Of a stretch of 64,000 nt of DNA, positions 1-7,717 are shown piece after piece. The first letter of the stretch is position 1, and each line of letters opens with the position of its first letter. This stretch comes from Chlorobiota bacterium (GTDB taxonomy: Bacteria; Bacteroidota; Ignavibacteria; OLB7). The notes under the pieces were generated by a model. That model was given only the letters and a program-made list of their open reading frames with translations, did no database searches and was not told where the DNA came from. The DNA is taken from positions 806,001 through 870,000 of the forward strand of contig JADJXR010000001.1 of the NCBI GenBank assembly GCA_016710285.1, given 5' to 3'. Both the position numbers and the translations under genes were made by a program.

Positions 1-44
1 CGCCTGGCGATACCCAAAGCGATCACCAGGCGCCTGCTTTTTTT
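1..44 (+). terminator. Rho-independent terminator of an off-window gene
   Basis: Bases 1-7 (cgcctgg) pair with 26-32 (ccaggcg). The inner bases gat/atc extend the stem after one mismatch, and a run of seven T follows at 38-44. The T run lies on the + strand side, so this probably ends a + strand gene lying to the left of the window. Confidence 0.75.
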
Positions 45-59
45 CCCCTGCGAAGATTG

Positions 60-665
60 AGTAGCGACCCCGATAATGGCCGGTCTCGGCCCCGACAACG
101 TCGGGTAGCGGCAGGTCTTTAGCCTGCCGTGTGAGATAGGCACCGAAGGCTAAAGACCTTCGGCTACCTTTCGCAAGCGACCCCGACGGAGGTCGGGGCG
201 GCTACCCTTGTACCCCCCCCCCCCGCTCCCGCAAATCCTCCCGAAGCGTTCCCCCTCCTTGGAGGGGTGCCCGACAGGGCGGGGTGGGTTCGGGGGAGCC
301 ACCGAACGGGCAGGGATTTTCCGTTGGACCCGGAAGATTCTAATCCTGAGATTCGGGAGTAGATGCGGTTTCGCGGGTGTCCCCAACCCACCCCCCAGCC
401 CCCTCCCAAGAGGGGGAGCAACGCACAAGCAACCCCGATTTTATCGGAGCCAAGATGGCGCCGAAGGCTAAAGACCTTTTATCAACCCCGACGGAGGTCG
501 GGGCGGCTACCAGTGGAACCGATTCTCGGAGCCAAAGGCTCCGGTAGCGGCCCCGATCTTTATCGGGGCCCAGTAATTGAAGACATAGGCGCCGAAGGCT
601 AAAGACCTTCCGCTACCCTTGTAGTACTCGACGGCTACCTTTGCAGTATTCGCCCCCGACTTAGG
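60..665. repeat. Mosaic of dispersed palindromic (REP-like) repeats
   Basis: No convincing gene lies here. The stretch is built from short GC-rich palindromes that recur elsewhere in the window: the 'ccgaaggctaaagacctt' block, the 'cccgacggaggtcggg' hairpin followed by 'cggctacc', and 'cggccccgat-ctttatcggggccc'. The same modules occur near 5.3-5.7, 24.7-25.0, 27.7-28.3, 29.3-29.7, 34.56 and 57.6 kb. Open frames crossing it are by-products of the repeat sequence. Confidence 0.85.
246..424. repeat. 179-bp inverted-repeat cassette, copy 1
   Basis: The left end (gcgttccccctcc...gggtgggttcggg) and the right end (...ccccaacccacccc...gggggagcaacgc) are approximate inverted complements of about 50 bp. 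They flank a unique core of about 80 bp (ttttccgttggacccggaag...). Copy 2 at 5431-5609 has exactly the same length and is nearly identical. A truncated relative lies near 24774-24909. The design resembles a bacterial interspersed mosaic element, with two palindromic repeats in inverted orientation. Confidence 0.8.
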
Positions 666-671
666 CCCCCG

Positions 672-3251
672 CTACCTCTGCACCACAATCGCCGCGCTGC
701 GGGTTCCGATGCGAACCAGATAGACTCCATTGCTTAGGCCGCCAAGGTCCAACACACACTCGCCGCCTTCGCCAAATCCCTGCTGCATCACCCGCTCTCC
801 GTACTGGTTCACCACTTCCACCTCCTTCCCTTCACATCCTCCTTCACACTCCACTCGAACACGACCACTCGATGGGTTCGGGTAGGCACGCAACTCCCCC
901 GAACCCTCCATTGCAACCCGCCCAACAACAACCCCGCTCGACTGCTCGTTCGTTAGCAATGCTAAATACGGTATCCGTATCCCCTGCTGCTCGTCTGGAG
1001 ACTCTTCCCAGATCAGCAACGTATCTGACCATTCAACAAAATTCGATCCCCCAATCAATGGCCACTCACCCTTTACCTCCCCGCTTCTTGCGTCCAATCG
1101 CATCATCCCGCCGTTCGAGGAATCCCACTGCCCAGGCAAGGATTGGTATGATTTCCGACTAAACCACCCCGAGACCATCAATCCACGCGGCGATAGCTCC
1201 AAACGGGCGGCCCCGGTGTTCGTTGGCACTGGATACTTCGGCAACCACCGTAGCTCCCCGCTTGTCCGGTCGTATCCCCCAAAACCACTCCCATCTCCAA
1301 TAATCGGACGGATCATCGGCGTCACCTCCTTCCCTAACCGAATCCCCGATACATAGACCAGCGTGTCGCCCACCGCCAGCGATTGCACCGTGGCGCGCGG
1401 CGGGAACATCGGTCCCTCCTCCAATGCCTCGCCACTGACCCCATCCAGCACCGCAAAACCGTTCCGAGGCTTCCCACCAATGGTGCTGAAAAGCCCGCCA
1501 ACATACAGCCGGCCATCGCTGTAGGCCATTGCCGCTACCGGGCGGTTCGGGTTTGCTTGAAACGGCAGCAGCGCGCCGCTCTGCGGGTCCACTGCGGCGA
1601 TATACCTCTGCGCCACCCCGCCGATGCTGTCGAAGGTTCCCATGATGTAGATCGCTTGGGGGGTGGCAACAATATCCTGGATCACGCTGTCGGGATACTC
1701 ACCATTGACGACCGATGGGTTCCAGGGGAGGAGTTCGTGGGTGGTGGCATCGAAGGCACAGAGTCGCGAGCGGGGAACGCCACCCACGGAATCGAAGACA
1801 CCCCCAACATAAAGGGTTGAGCCTTGAAGTGCCAACACATGGATGTGCGTATAAGGAACATAAAAAGGGTCCGACTGCATCCGGCTGCGGAAGCCCGGGT
1901 CCCACGGCGAGAGCGCGCCTGTGCGGAGGTCAACCTCAGCAATTCCGGATCGTGCCGTCAGCGGTTGGCCGATTGTACCGATTCCGCTGATCGTCATCAA
2001 CACCCCGCCCTCCGATGCACCAAGAAATCTAGGTGGTACAAGGTATGCCGTTATGTTCATAAATAGCCTTGTATAGTTGGGGAGGCTTGGATTCCAGGGG
2101 AGCAATTGGCCCGTGGTGGTTGCAACTGCCCCAATCCCCCGAACCGGGATGCCCCCGATATTATTGATGCTGCCTGCGCAATACGCAATCGTATCCACAA
2201 CCTGGATTGAGTGGACTGTTGGGGTAGCCTCGCGCACCGTTGGTTGCCACCCCTTGTTGGGGTTCCAGGGCAACACCTTGCCGTTCTCTGCGGAAAATGC
2301 TGCCATGCCGTTACGCGGCTCATCGTTCATTGATGAAAAAGAACCAACCGTATAAATCACCCCACCCACTATCGCCATGTCAGCAATAAAAAACGGATCA
2401 CCTGGCTTCTCCAATAATAGTGGAGATGGTTTCCATATCCCTTCCTCTGCCGTCTCTATGTTCATGCTTCCATTGACAGTGAATAATTGGTCTTTCCATA
2501 GGAGTATTTTTTTGTTGATATAAAATGAAAAGTGATTTGTCAACCGATCTGGTATCGGTTTCGGCCACGGCTGCAACTCACCCTGGCCTTTGGAGACGCG
2601 TGCTATCCGTTTCTGGTAGCTACCGGAGACTGTGTCGAAAGACCCGCTCATAAATACTGCGGTATTCGACACCACTATGGAGTGTACAAAATTATTGACC
2701 CGTGGTTTCCACCGGAGTATTTCTCCGGTAGATATCCGGAGTGCTGCGGCATATTCACGTTCTAGGTCATTCATAGAAAAAAATCCACCAGCAACATACA
2801 GGGTATCTCCATCGGCAGCCATTGTGTTGATCCCACTGGCTCCATGTCCTGAGTCTTTAAATTTCAGAGGTATTTTCTGTTTTACGTTCCCATCTGCACC
2901 AAGCCACTGGAGTGTTCCATAATTTCTACCGAGGAGCGCGCTATCTTGGATATAGACCAACCAACCACCGTTGTATGGGATGGCAGCTTCGACATTTCGT
3001 GGGAAGAAGAAGCGAGGATTGGGTTGTGCGGTGTGAAGATCGAACAGGGCGGTTCCTCCGTTCCATCGGGCAAGCTCGGTGAATTTCCCTGCAAAAATCA
3101 GGCGATCATGGATTTTCGCGACATCCAAGACTCCATTATCGGGAGCTGGGAGCAGTGGCTGGACTTCCCATTGCTGCGCCATTGCGGGGGAAAAGAACGC
3201 GAGGAGCAGAAGGAGCAAAAGCGAGGGAGATATGGAAATTGTAGCGTTCAT
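672..3251 (-). CDS. Secreted beta-propeller-like protein with type IX-style sorting domain
   Basis: Function unknown. The start is placed at the ATG at 3251 because it begins a clear signal peptide (MNATISISP, then a Leu-rich stretch ending AMAQQ); in-frame codons upstream only lengthen it. The 859-residue product carries repeated units of the form 'YVGG-F-SIGG-PR-G-AA-D-G--LPW-P', about 50-60 residues each, seen many times between residues 60 and 680. These resemble the blades of delta-60/PQQ-like propellers. The last ~75 residues (AYPNPSSGRVRV ... NGVYLVRI) look like a C-terminal type IX sorting domain, so export to the cell surface is likely. It is the last gene of a minus-strand run of secreted proteins. 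Part of the coding sequence (2.3-3.1 kb) is visibly less GC-rich than its ends. Confidence 0.85.
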   Translation of the reverse strand: MNATISISPSLLLLLLLAFFSPAMAQQWEVQPLLPAPDNGVLDVAKIHDRLIFAGKFTELARWNGGTALFDLHTAQPNPRFFFPRNVEAAIPYNGGWLVYIQDSALLGRNYGTLQWLGADGNVKQKIPLKFKDSGHGASGINTMAADGDTLYVAGGFFSMNDLEREYAAALRISTGEILRWKPRVNNFVHSIVVSNTAVFMSGSFDTVSGSYQKRIARVSKGQGELQPWPKPIPDRLTNHFSFYINKKILLWKDQLFTVNGSMNIETAEEGIWKPSPLLLEKPGDPFFIADMAIVGGVIYTVGSFSSMNDEPRNGMAAFSAENGKVLPWNPNKGWQPTVREATPTVHSIQVVDTIAYCAGSINNIGGIPVRGIGAVATTTGQLLPWNPSLPNYTRLFMNITAYLVPPRFLGASEGGVLMTISGIGTIGQPLTARSGIAEVDLRTGALSPWDPGFRSRMQSDPFYVPYTHIHVLALQGSTLYVGGVFDSVGGVPRSRLCAFDATTHELLPWNPSVVNGEYPDSVIQDIVATPQAIYIMGTFDSIGGVAQRYIAAVDPQSGALLPFQANPNRPVAAMAYSDGRLYVGGLFSTIGGKPRNGFAVLDGVSGEALEEGPMFPPRATVQSLAVGDTLVYVSGIRLGKEVTPMIRPIIGDGSGFGGYDRTSGELRWLPKYPVPTNTGAARLELSPRGLMVSGWFSRKSYQSLPGQWDSSNGGMMRLDARSGEVKGEWPLIGGSNFVEWSDTLLIWEESPDEQQGIRIPYLALLTNEQSSGVVVGRVAMEGSGELRAYPNPSSGRVRVECEGGCEGKEVEVVNQYGERVMQQGFGEGGECVLDLGGLSNGVYLVRIGTRSAAIVVQR

Positions 3252-3324
3252 TGTAGTTGTGGTTTTTCGTGAATGGGTTAGAGCATCCGGCAGGTAAATG
3301 CTTACCTGCCGGATGGTTGTTGTG

Positions 3325-4134
3325 TTATTCCCCACAGGACAGCGTGCACTTGAAGAAGTCACCGATTACCTCGGTATAGATCGTCACGCTTGGCGTAGTG
3401 CCAGCAAGCATTCCTCCAGTAGCTACTACCGTAGTAGTGTTGGGCGGGAACGGATACACAGGTGTAGGGGTTTGTGGATAACCATAATTATTAGCACAAG
3501 GCTCACTACCTGATGGCTCTACTGATATAATATCAGTTTTAATGGTGCCATCAGGTTGTGTGCAAGCCTTGTACTTTCTAATGCAAGCGACTTCCGAGGG
3601 GCAATAATTAAAATACCATCCCTGGGTACTCTGCGCTCCGCTACCAAAATCCGCTGTTCCGACCCAAGCACCTTGTGCTACGCATTGGGCAGTGATAACC
3701 TCAACGAGATAGTCAGTCGGATTTTCAACACAAGGCTTCGGAGGGCCATCATTTAGGAATGCCCCTTCGCCGATCAGTTTGCCCACAACTAACTTAAGGT
3801 ATGCGTTATAGTTTGTTAGGAAGTTTGCGTCAGGCTCAATACCATTATTTAAGCATGGTGACCCACCATCCCCGATAAATCGGAACTTGCTGATGGACAT
3901 TCGGCTACGGGATAATCCTGCAACACCACGGCATACCCACTGAACGCAATACTCTACATCTATGTAGCAGCCGTTCCCCAAATCAAAGACCTTGTGATGG
4001 GCTTGCCATGCCGGAGCCGGCTGGCATTGAGCTTCAACATTAAAATTTGGATCTGGACATTGCGCGTTGGCGGTTGTTGTTAGGGCGGTTATCAGGCTGA
4101 TGGCACAGAGTGCCGCTGTCAAAAGATTTTTCAT
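3325..4134 (-). CDS. Cysteine-rich secreted protein of unknown function (A-type)
   Basis: The start at 4134 gives a signal peptide (MKNLLTAALCAISLITALTT, cleavage probably after TANA) and a mature protein of about 245 residues. It has many cysteines, including CPDPNF near the N-terminus, CYIDVEYCVQWVCRG and YNYCPSEVACIRKYKAC-type clusters. No family is recognised. The spacing C-x(5-6)-C-x(5)-C with an 'xxKYKACTQPDG' segment resembles the C-terminal half of the product at 6978-7610, so the two are probably distant paralogues. Each sits next to a small secreted protein with a sorting-like tail. The gene is less GC-rich than most of the window. Confidence 0.75.
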   Translation of the reverse strand: MKNLLTAALCAISLITALTTTANAQCPDPNFNVEAQCQPAPAWQAHHKVFDLGNGCYIDVEYCVQWVCRGVAGLSRSRMSISKFRFIGDGGSPCLNNGIEPDANFLTNYNAYLKLVVGKLIGEGAFLNDGPPKPCVENPTDYLVEVITAQCVAQGAWVGTADFGSGAQSTQGWYFNYCPSEVACIRKYKACTQPDGTIKTDIISVEPSGSEPCANNYGYPQTPTPVYPFPPNTTTVVATGGMLAGTTPSVTIYTEVIGDFFKCTLSCGE

Positions 4135-4394
4135 CTGGTTGTTTGTTTTAGGTTTATGATACCTTTGCGTCGTGCTTCTGTTTCGGTGGCCCCGATCAGA
4201 GGCCACTGCTGTTCGATTCGGAGTTGCTAAGTATGTGGTAGTACTTCCAGCAATCCTATTGCTGGTTTGCAATGAAGCGTCGTGCTTACGGTGGTCTCAT
4301 CGGGGCCTCCTGTTGTTCTATGGTTTGTGGTTGTCTCATCCTGCGGTTCGGCCTTCCTAATTGTTCCTTTCTGGCTCTTTTTCCCATTTTTTCG

Positions 4395-4757
4395 CTATTT
4401 CACCTCAAGCACCCCTCTCGACGAAACCCCTGCGCTGTTGCTCAGGACGATGAAATACACCCCACTTCTCAGGTTATCCAGATTTAGCACGAACCGCCCT
4501 TTGCCGTTAATTGGCTCGGCCTCGGTAACGTACCGTCCGTTGTTTGATAGAAGATTGCCGCGCACATCGCTAATCCGCAAGGCGACCGGGCCGGCCACAG
4601 CAGATCCAAACTCCAACTCCGTTTGTGAAACCCGGAGAATCTGCGGCTTCCCTGCATCGCTGGGGGGTGCAGGTCTCGGTTTTTCGCCAACATGGTAGGC
4701 TTCAACAAGCGGTGGCAGCAGGAACAACAGTGCGGTAAAAACCAGAAGAGTGCGCAT
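4395..4757 (-). CDS. Small secreted protein with sorting-domain-like C-terminus (B-type)
   Basis: This 120-residue protein begins with a signal peptide (MRTLLVFTALLFLLPPLVEA). It continues into a beta-rich segment, 'LRISDVRGNLLSNNGRYV ... LDNLRSGVYFIVLS ... GVLEVK', which has the shape of a type IX secretion C-terminal domain: 'I-D--G--l', then 'L--L-SGVYFI'. The protein is almost only a signal peptide plus this domain, so it may be a minimal carrier or surface anchor. It precedes the A-type cysteine-rich gene by about 260 bp on the same strand. Compare the B-type protein at 6424-6951. Confidence 0.7.
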   Translation of the reverse strand: MRTLLVFTALLFLLPPLVEAYHVGEKPRPAPPSDAGKPQILRVSQTELEFGSAVAGPVALRISDVRGNLLSNNGRYVTEAEPINGKGRFVLNLDNLRSGVYFIVLSNSAGVSSRGVLEVK

Positions 4758-5310
4758 GGGTTATACAGTTGTTGTGAACGAAACGTGCGAACGAACAGCA
4801 GCCTGGCGTGTGCCCGTTGGTTGCTTTAGAATCACCATCCGCATTCCCCCTTTGCGAGCAAGGGAACGAGAGCGTGGAACGGTTTGCGCAAATGCGCAAC
4901 GGTTTCTTGCGAAAAGAAAAGAACGGCGAGATGGCGGACGAACTTGGGCCGAATGATCGGCTGATATGGGTAAACAACCGATACTGCTCACGAGGGTTTT
5001 CAGGTATTACCCTTTTTTCTACCTCGAACTTTAGAAAAAAGAGACCTCAAAGAATTTCAACGTTGCCGAGCAGGGAAAGAACGTTGATTCGGTACGGGAA
5101 TTCATCAGGGTTGAGCAATGCGAACAAGCTGACGAAGGATTATCATACCTTGCACGAAGATACGCTGATTACACAGGCGAGCGCAAGGGAAAAATCGCGA
5201 TTATGCTTCTTCGTTTTTGCCATTTTTTCGCATTCGATTTTTCAGGAAGGAGCGCAGCATTAAAAAAATATTTGCTTCGGAATTTTCATAAATAGGTTCA
5301 CCTTTTTATT
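4758..5310. other. Non-coding stretch of lower GC upstream of the 4757 gene
   Basis: No convincing gene is seen. The part from about 4970 to 5300 is clearly more AT-rich than the surroundings (runs such as ccttttttctacc and ttaaaaaaatatttgc). A 151-codon open frame on the + strand (4808-5263) has no recognisable motif or composition support. The stretch probably contains the promoter of the minus-strand genes at 4757 and 4134, but no consensus could be fixed. Confidence 0.4.
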
Positions 5311-5314
5311 AACC

Positions 5315-5735
5315 CCGATTTAATTGGGGCCCAGACACCGAAGGCTAAAGACCTTTTATCAACCCCGACGGAGGTCGGGGCGGCTACCCTTGTAGTATTC
5401 ATCCCCCCCGATCCCAAAAATCCTCCCGAAGCGTTCCCCCTCCTTGGAGGGGTGCCCGACAGGGCGGGGTGGGTTCGGGGCAACCACCGAACAAGCAAAG
5501 TTTTTCCGTTGGACCCGGAAGATTCTGATCCTGAGATTCGCGGGTAAATGCAATTTCGCGGGTGTCCCCAACCCACCCCCCAGCCCCCTCCCAAGAGGGG
5601 GAGCAACGCGCAAGCGATCCCGATTTTATGGAGGTAGCGGCCCCGACCTTTGTCGGGGCCCAGACACCGAAGGCTAAAGACCTTTTAGCAACCCCGACGG
5701 AGGTCGGGGCGGCTACCCTTGTAGTACTCGCCCCC
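5315..5735. repeat. Mosaic of REP-like repeats, second block
   Basis: The same modules as at the left edge recur: the 'ccgaaggctaaagaccttttatcaaccccgacgg' type unit appears at 5337-5390 and again at 5667-5720, flanking the second 179-bp cassette. The 'cggccccgac-ctttgtcggggccc' hairpin lies at 5638-5663. No gene is contained. Confidence 0.85.
5431..5609. repeat. 179-bp inverted-repeat cassette, copy 2
   Basis: Same length and same ends as the copy at 246-424. Differences are confined mostly to the core. The ends form an imperfect inverted repeat of about 50 bp. Confidence 0.8.
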
Positions 5736-5767
5736 GATAAAAACCACCACACCCCCCATAAAAAAAC

Positions 5768-5799
5768 GCGCCCGGTGACAAACAATCATCACCGGGCGC
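5768..5799 (-). terminator. Hairpin terminator read from the minus strand
   Basis: Bases 5768-5778 (gcgcccggtga) pair perfectly with 5789-5799 (tcaccgggcgc), an 11-bp stem with a 10-base loop. Read from the minus strand the stem is followed by a T run (the a-run at 5759-5766). No clear gene is seen directly upstream on that strand, so what it terminates is open. Confidence 0.6.
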
Positions 5800-6423
5800 A
5801 TCCGCTTTACGTGTGTGAAACAATGCGCCCCAAAGGGACGCGGTGAGGAGCAACGCTCCATTGCTGGAGCTGTGTTGAGATCGGCATTGGTCAGAATGTT
5901 GGAAGGAACATCTGGTTGAGGAACGGAGGTACACTCAGGTGCGCAGGAACGCGCAAGGAAGGAACCTTCGCCGATCTCATGGTGCCGCCACGCTGGCTAT
6001 ATGAACGCACGATGCTGCCGGCATCTGGTCCAAAGCGTAACGGTTTTCTGTTGAGGAACAGTTTTCAAAGAAATACGGGAGATAAATATTTATCACCCAG
6101 AAAAAGCACTCGGACGACGGCCTGCGCCAAATGCTCCACAGAGAATTTGGTTTGCAAGCATTAACAATGGAAGTACAGGGTTCCATGCTGCGCCTTGATG
6201 GAAATGGCAGCATGGCCGTCGCCCGATTAGTGTTCGCTTCTGTGGACAACAGACTGGAATTCAGCCCCCCAGAATTTCCAGTACTACCAACAGAAGCTAT
6301 CACAAGGATATCCTCCGGATGTGTCGGAGAAGAGATCCCGACATACCCGGCAGATATCGTGCAGTTTTCAAAGAACAGGTGCGGAAATTTCAAATAAGGC
6401 TTCCGCACTCCTGAAGTGCGCGT
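5800..6423. other. Unassigned 600-bp stretch, possibly a degraded gene or leader
   Basis: No gene is accepted. Two weak open frames cross it (6131-6397 on the + strand and 5977-6408 on the minus strand), neither with a family signature. The sequence 'cagttttcaaagaa' occurs twice, near 6058 and 6362. A short hairpin (gtgcggaa 6379-6386 with ttccgcac 6401-6408) lies just past the end of the minus-strand gene that stops at 6424 and may help end it. The strong minus-strand terminator at 5768 suggests that something here is transcribed. Confidence 0.35.
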
Positions 6424-6951
6424 TTACCGCGCCACTACAATCCTTCCAACCCCGGCCACCACCCCACCACAACGAAGGCTGAAAGAATAAACCCCGTTCG
6501 GCAACGAAGCCGTGTTGTAGGGGATTGCTGGTTGGGAAGGGTTCACCTCTATCTGCTGGATATCGGTTTGCCTGCCGCGGTTGTCGTACAGCCGCAATTC
6601 CACATGGCCGGCAAGCATTGTTTCCCCCATGGTTTTCAATGGGATTGCCACCACGCCGGTTGCGGGGTCGGGGCTGGCGGCAGCCACTGCCGTGGGCATC
6701 AGCCCGCCATGCAGCGCGTTTTGCAGCGACCGAATGGCTTCCTGGCGTGCGTCTTCCCCTTCGTTTCCGCGAACCCAACGCCATGTTTTTCCCCCATCCT
6801 CTGTCACCAGTATCGAACGCCCTTCGGCAGATACCACGGTGATTTTATCCTCCGGCAATCCTGAATTACCGCCGTTTTGCGCCATCAGCCATGGTGCGCT
6901 GGTCGCCATCAAGGCGGCGGTTGTTAGCAAATGAATGAGCGTGCGTTTCAT
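6424..6951 (-). CDS. Secreted protein with sorting-domain-like C-terminus (B-type)
   Basis: The start at 6951 is chosen because it gives a signal peptide (MKRTLIHLLTTAALMATSAPWLMAQ). The 175-residue product has one BNR-like strand (ILVTEDGGKTWRWV, about residues 45-60) and a C-terminal beta domain: 'VELRLYDNRGRQTDIQQI', then 'ASLPNGVYSFSLRCGG' and 'GRIVVAR'. This has the shape of a type IX secretion C-terminal domain. It lies 26 bp downstream of the cysteine-rich gene 6978-7610 on the same strand, so the two are probably co-transcribed, mirroring the A/B pair at 3325-4757. Confidence 0.75.
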   Translation of the reverse strand: MKRTLIHLLTTAALMATSAPWLMAQNGGNSGLPEDKITVVSAEGRSILVTEDGGKTWRWVRGNEGEDARQEAIRSLQNALHGGLMPTAVAAASPDPATGVVAIPLKTMGETMLAGHVELRLYDNRGRQTDIQQIEVNPSQPAIPYNTASLPNGVYSFSLRCGGVVAGVGRIVVAR

Positions 6952-6977
6952 GCCAAGCGTCCTCCACGATAGAGTGA

Positions 6978-7610
6978 TTACTGGCACGTTGTTTGGCATG
7001 GAGTTCCGTTTGGTCCAATGCCGCAGCTGCCGGTCATGGTTGTTCCAATCAGCGTGATGGAAGGACCGCTTGCGCCGGGCGGGCAGCAGACGGCATATTC
7101 TTTCTCGCACCACGCGGCCACATCACAGCTTTCAAAGTGGGTGGCGTTGCCGCTTCCGGTGCGCGTCACGCAAAGGGATTGATAGGTTTTCGTGATTGTA
7201 GGGGTTGAGCAACTTGGTCCACACACGGTATATCCATTGGCAACCCCCTGGGCCACCGCAACTTGGGAAAGCATTCCAAACAGCTGGCCGGTGGGGATGT
7301 TGTCAATCACCCCGGCGCAATCGCCCACGGCGCGGATGGACCCGGTGTTCACAACGTAGTCTGTGCGGTTGTTGGAGGTGCGGTAGAAGATCACCTCGAA
7401 CATCACCCTGCACGGTTTTTCATCATCATCATCGGCAGCAAGGCTGCTCCCTTTTCCTGTGGAAAGATCAACGGTGACCCAGAACGATCCTAAGGCCGTT
7501 GCACCTGGGTCGGAAGGATGCGGCGGGAACTGCTGCGCCGTTGCAACATTGAAGTTGCACAGGGCGGCTATCACTCCCGCTATCAGTAGAACGATGTTGC
7601 GTTGTTTCAT
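6978..7610 (-). CDS. Cysteine-rich secreted protein of unknown function (A-type)
   Basis: Starts with a signal peptide (MKQRNIVLLIAGVIAALCNFNVATAQ). The 210-residue protein has about a dozen cysteines concentrated in the C-terminal half: CGPSC, ESCDVAAWCEKEYAVCCPPG, and a CG...CQTTC tail. No family is recognised. The 'C-x(5)-C-xKxY-x-C-xPxG ... G-C' arrangement resembles the end of the protein at 3325-4134. Cysteines outnumber what is usual for a cytoplasmic protein, which fits disulphide bonding after export. It is followed at 26 bp by a B-type gene. Confidence 0.75.
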   Translation of the reverse strand: MKQRNIVLLIAGVIAALCNFNVATAQQFPPHPSDPGATALGSFWVTVDLSTGKGSSLAADDDDEKPCRVMFEVIFYRTSNNRTDYVVNTGSIRAVGDCAGVIDNIPTGQLFGMLSQVAVAQGVANGYTVCGPSCSTPTITKTYQSLCVTRTGSGNATHFESCDVAAWCEKEYAVCCPPGASGPSITLIGTTMTGSCGIGPNGTPCQTTCQ

Positions 7611-7717
7611 TTGCCTGGGGGGCTTGAATTAACGGATGCTGACTTAGTACCTCACAAACTTCCTCCAATTCTTTCGTTGTAGCAATACTACAATCGTGGT
7701 ATTCGCGCTGCATCAAG

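Noticed and set aside
150..602. Several open frames on both strands across the left repeat block
   Set aside because: They encode only translated palindromes (PPRPVGHPSKEGERFG, etc.) that recur wherever the repeats occur; no gene signature.
4808..5263. 151-codon + strand frame in the AT-rich gap
   Set aside because: No family motif, no ribosome site and mixed composition along its length; kept only as a remark on the gap.
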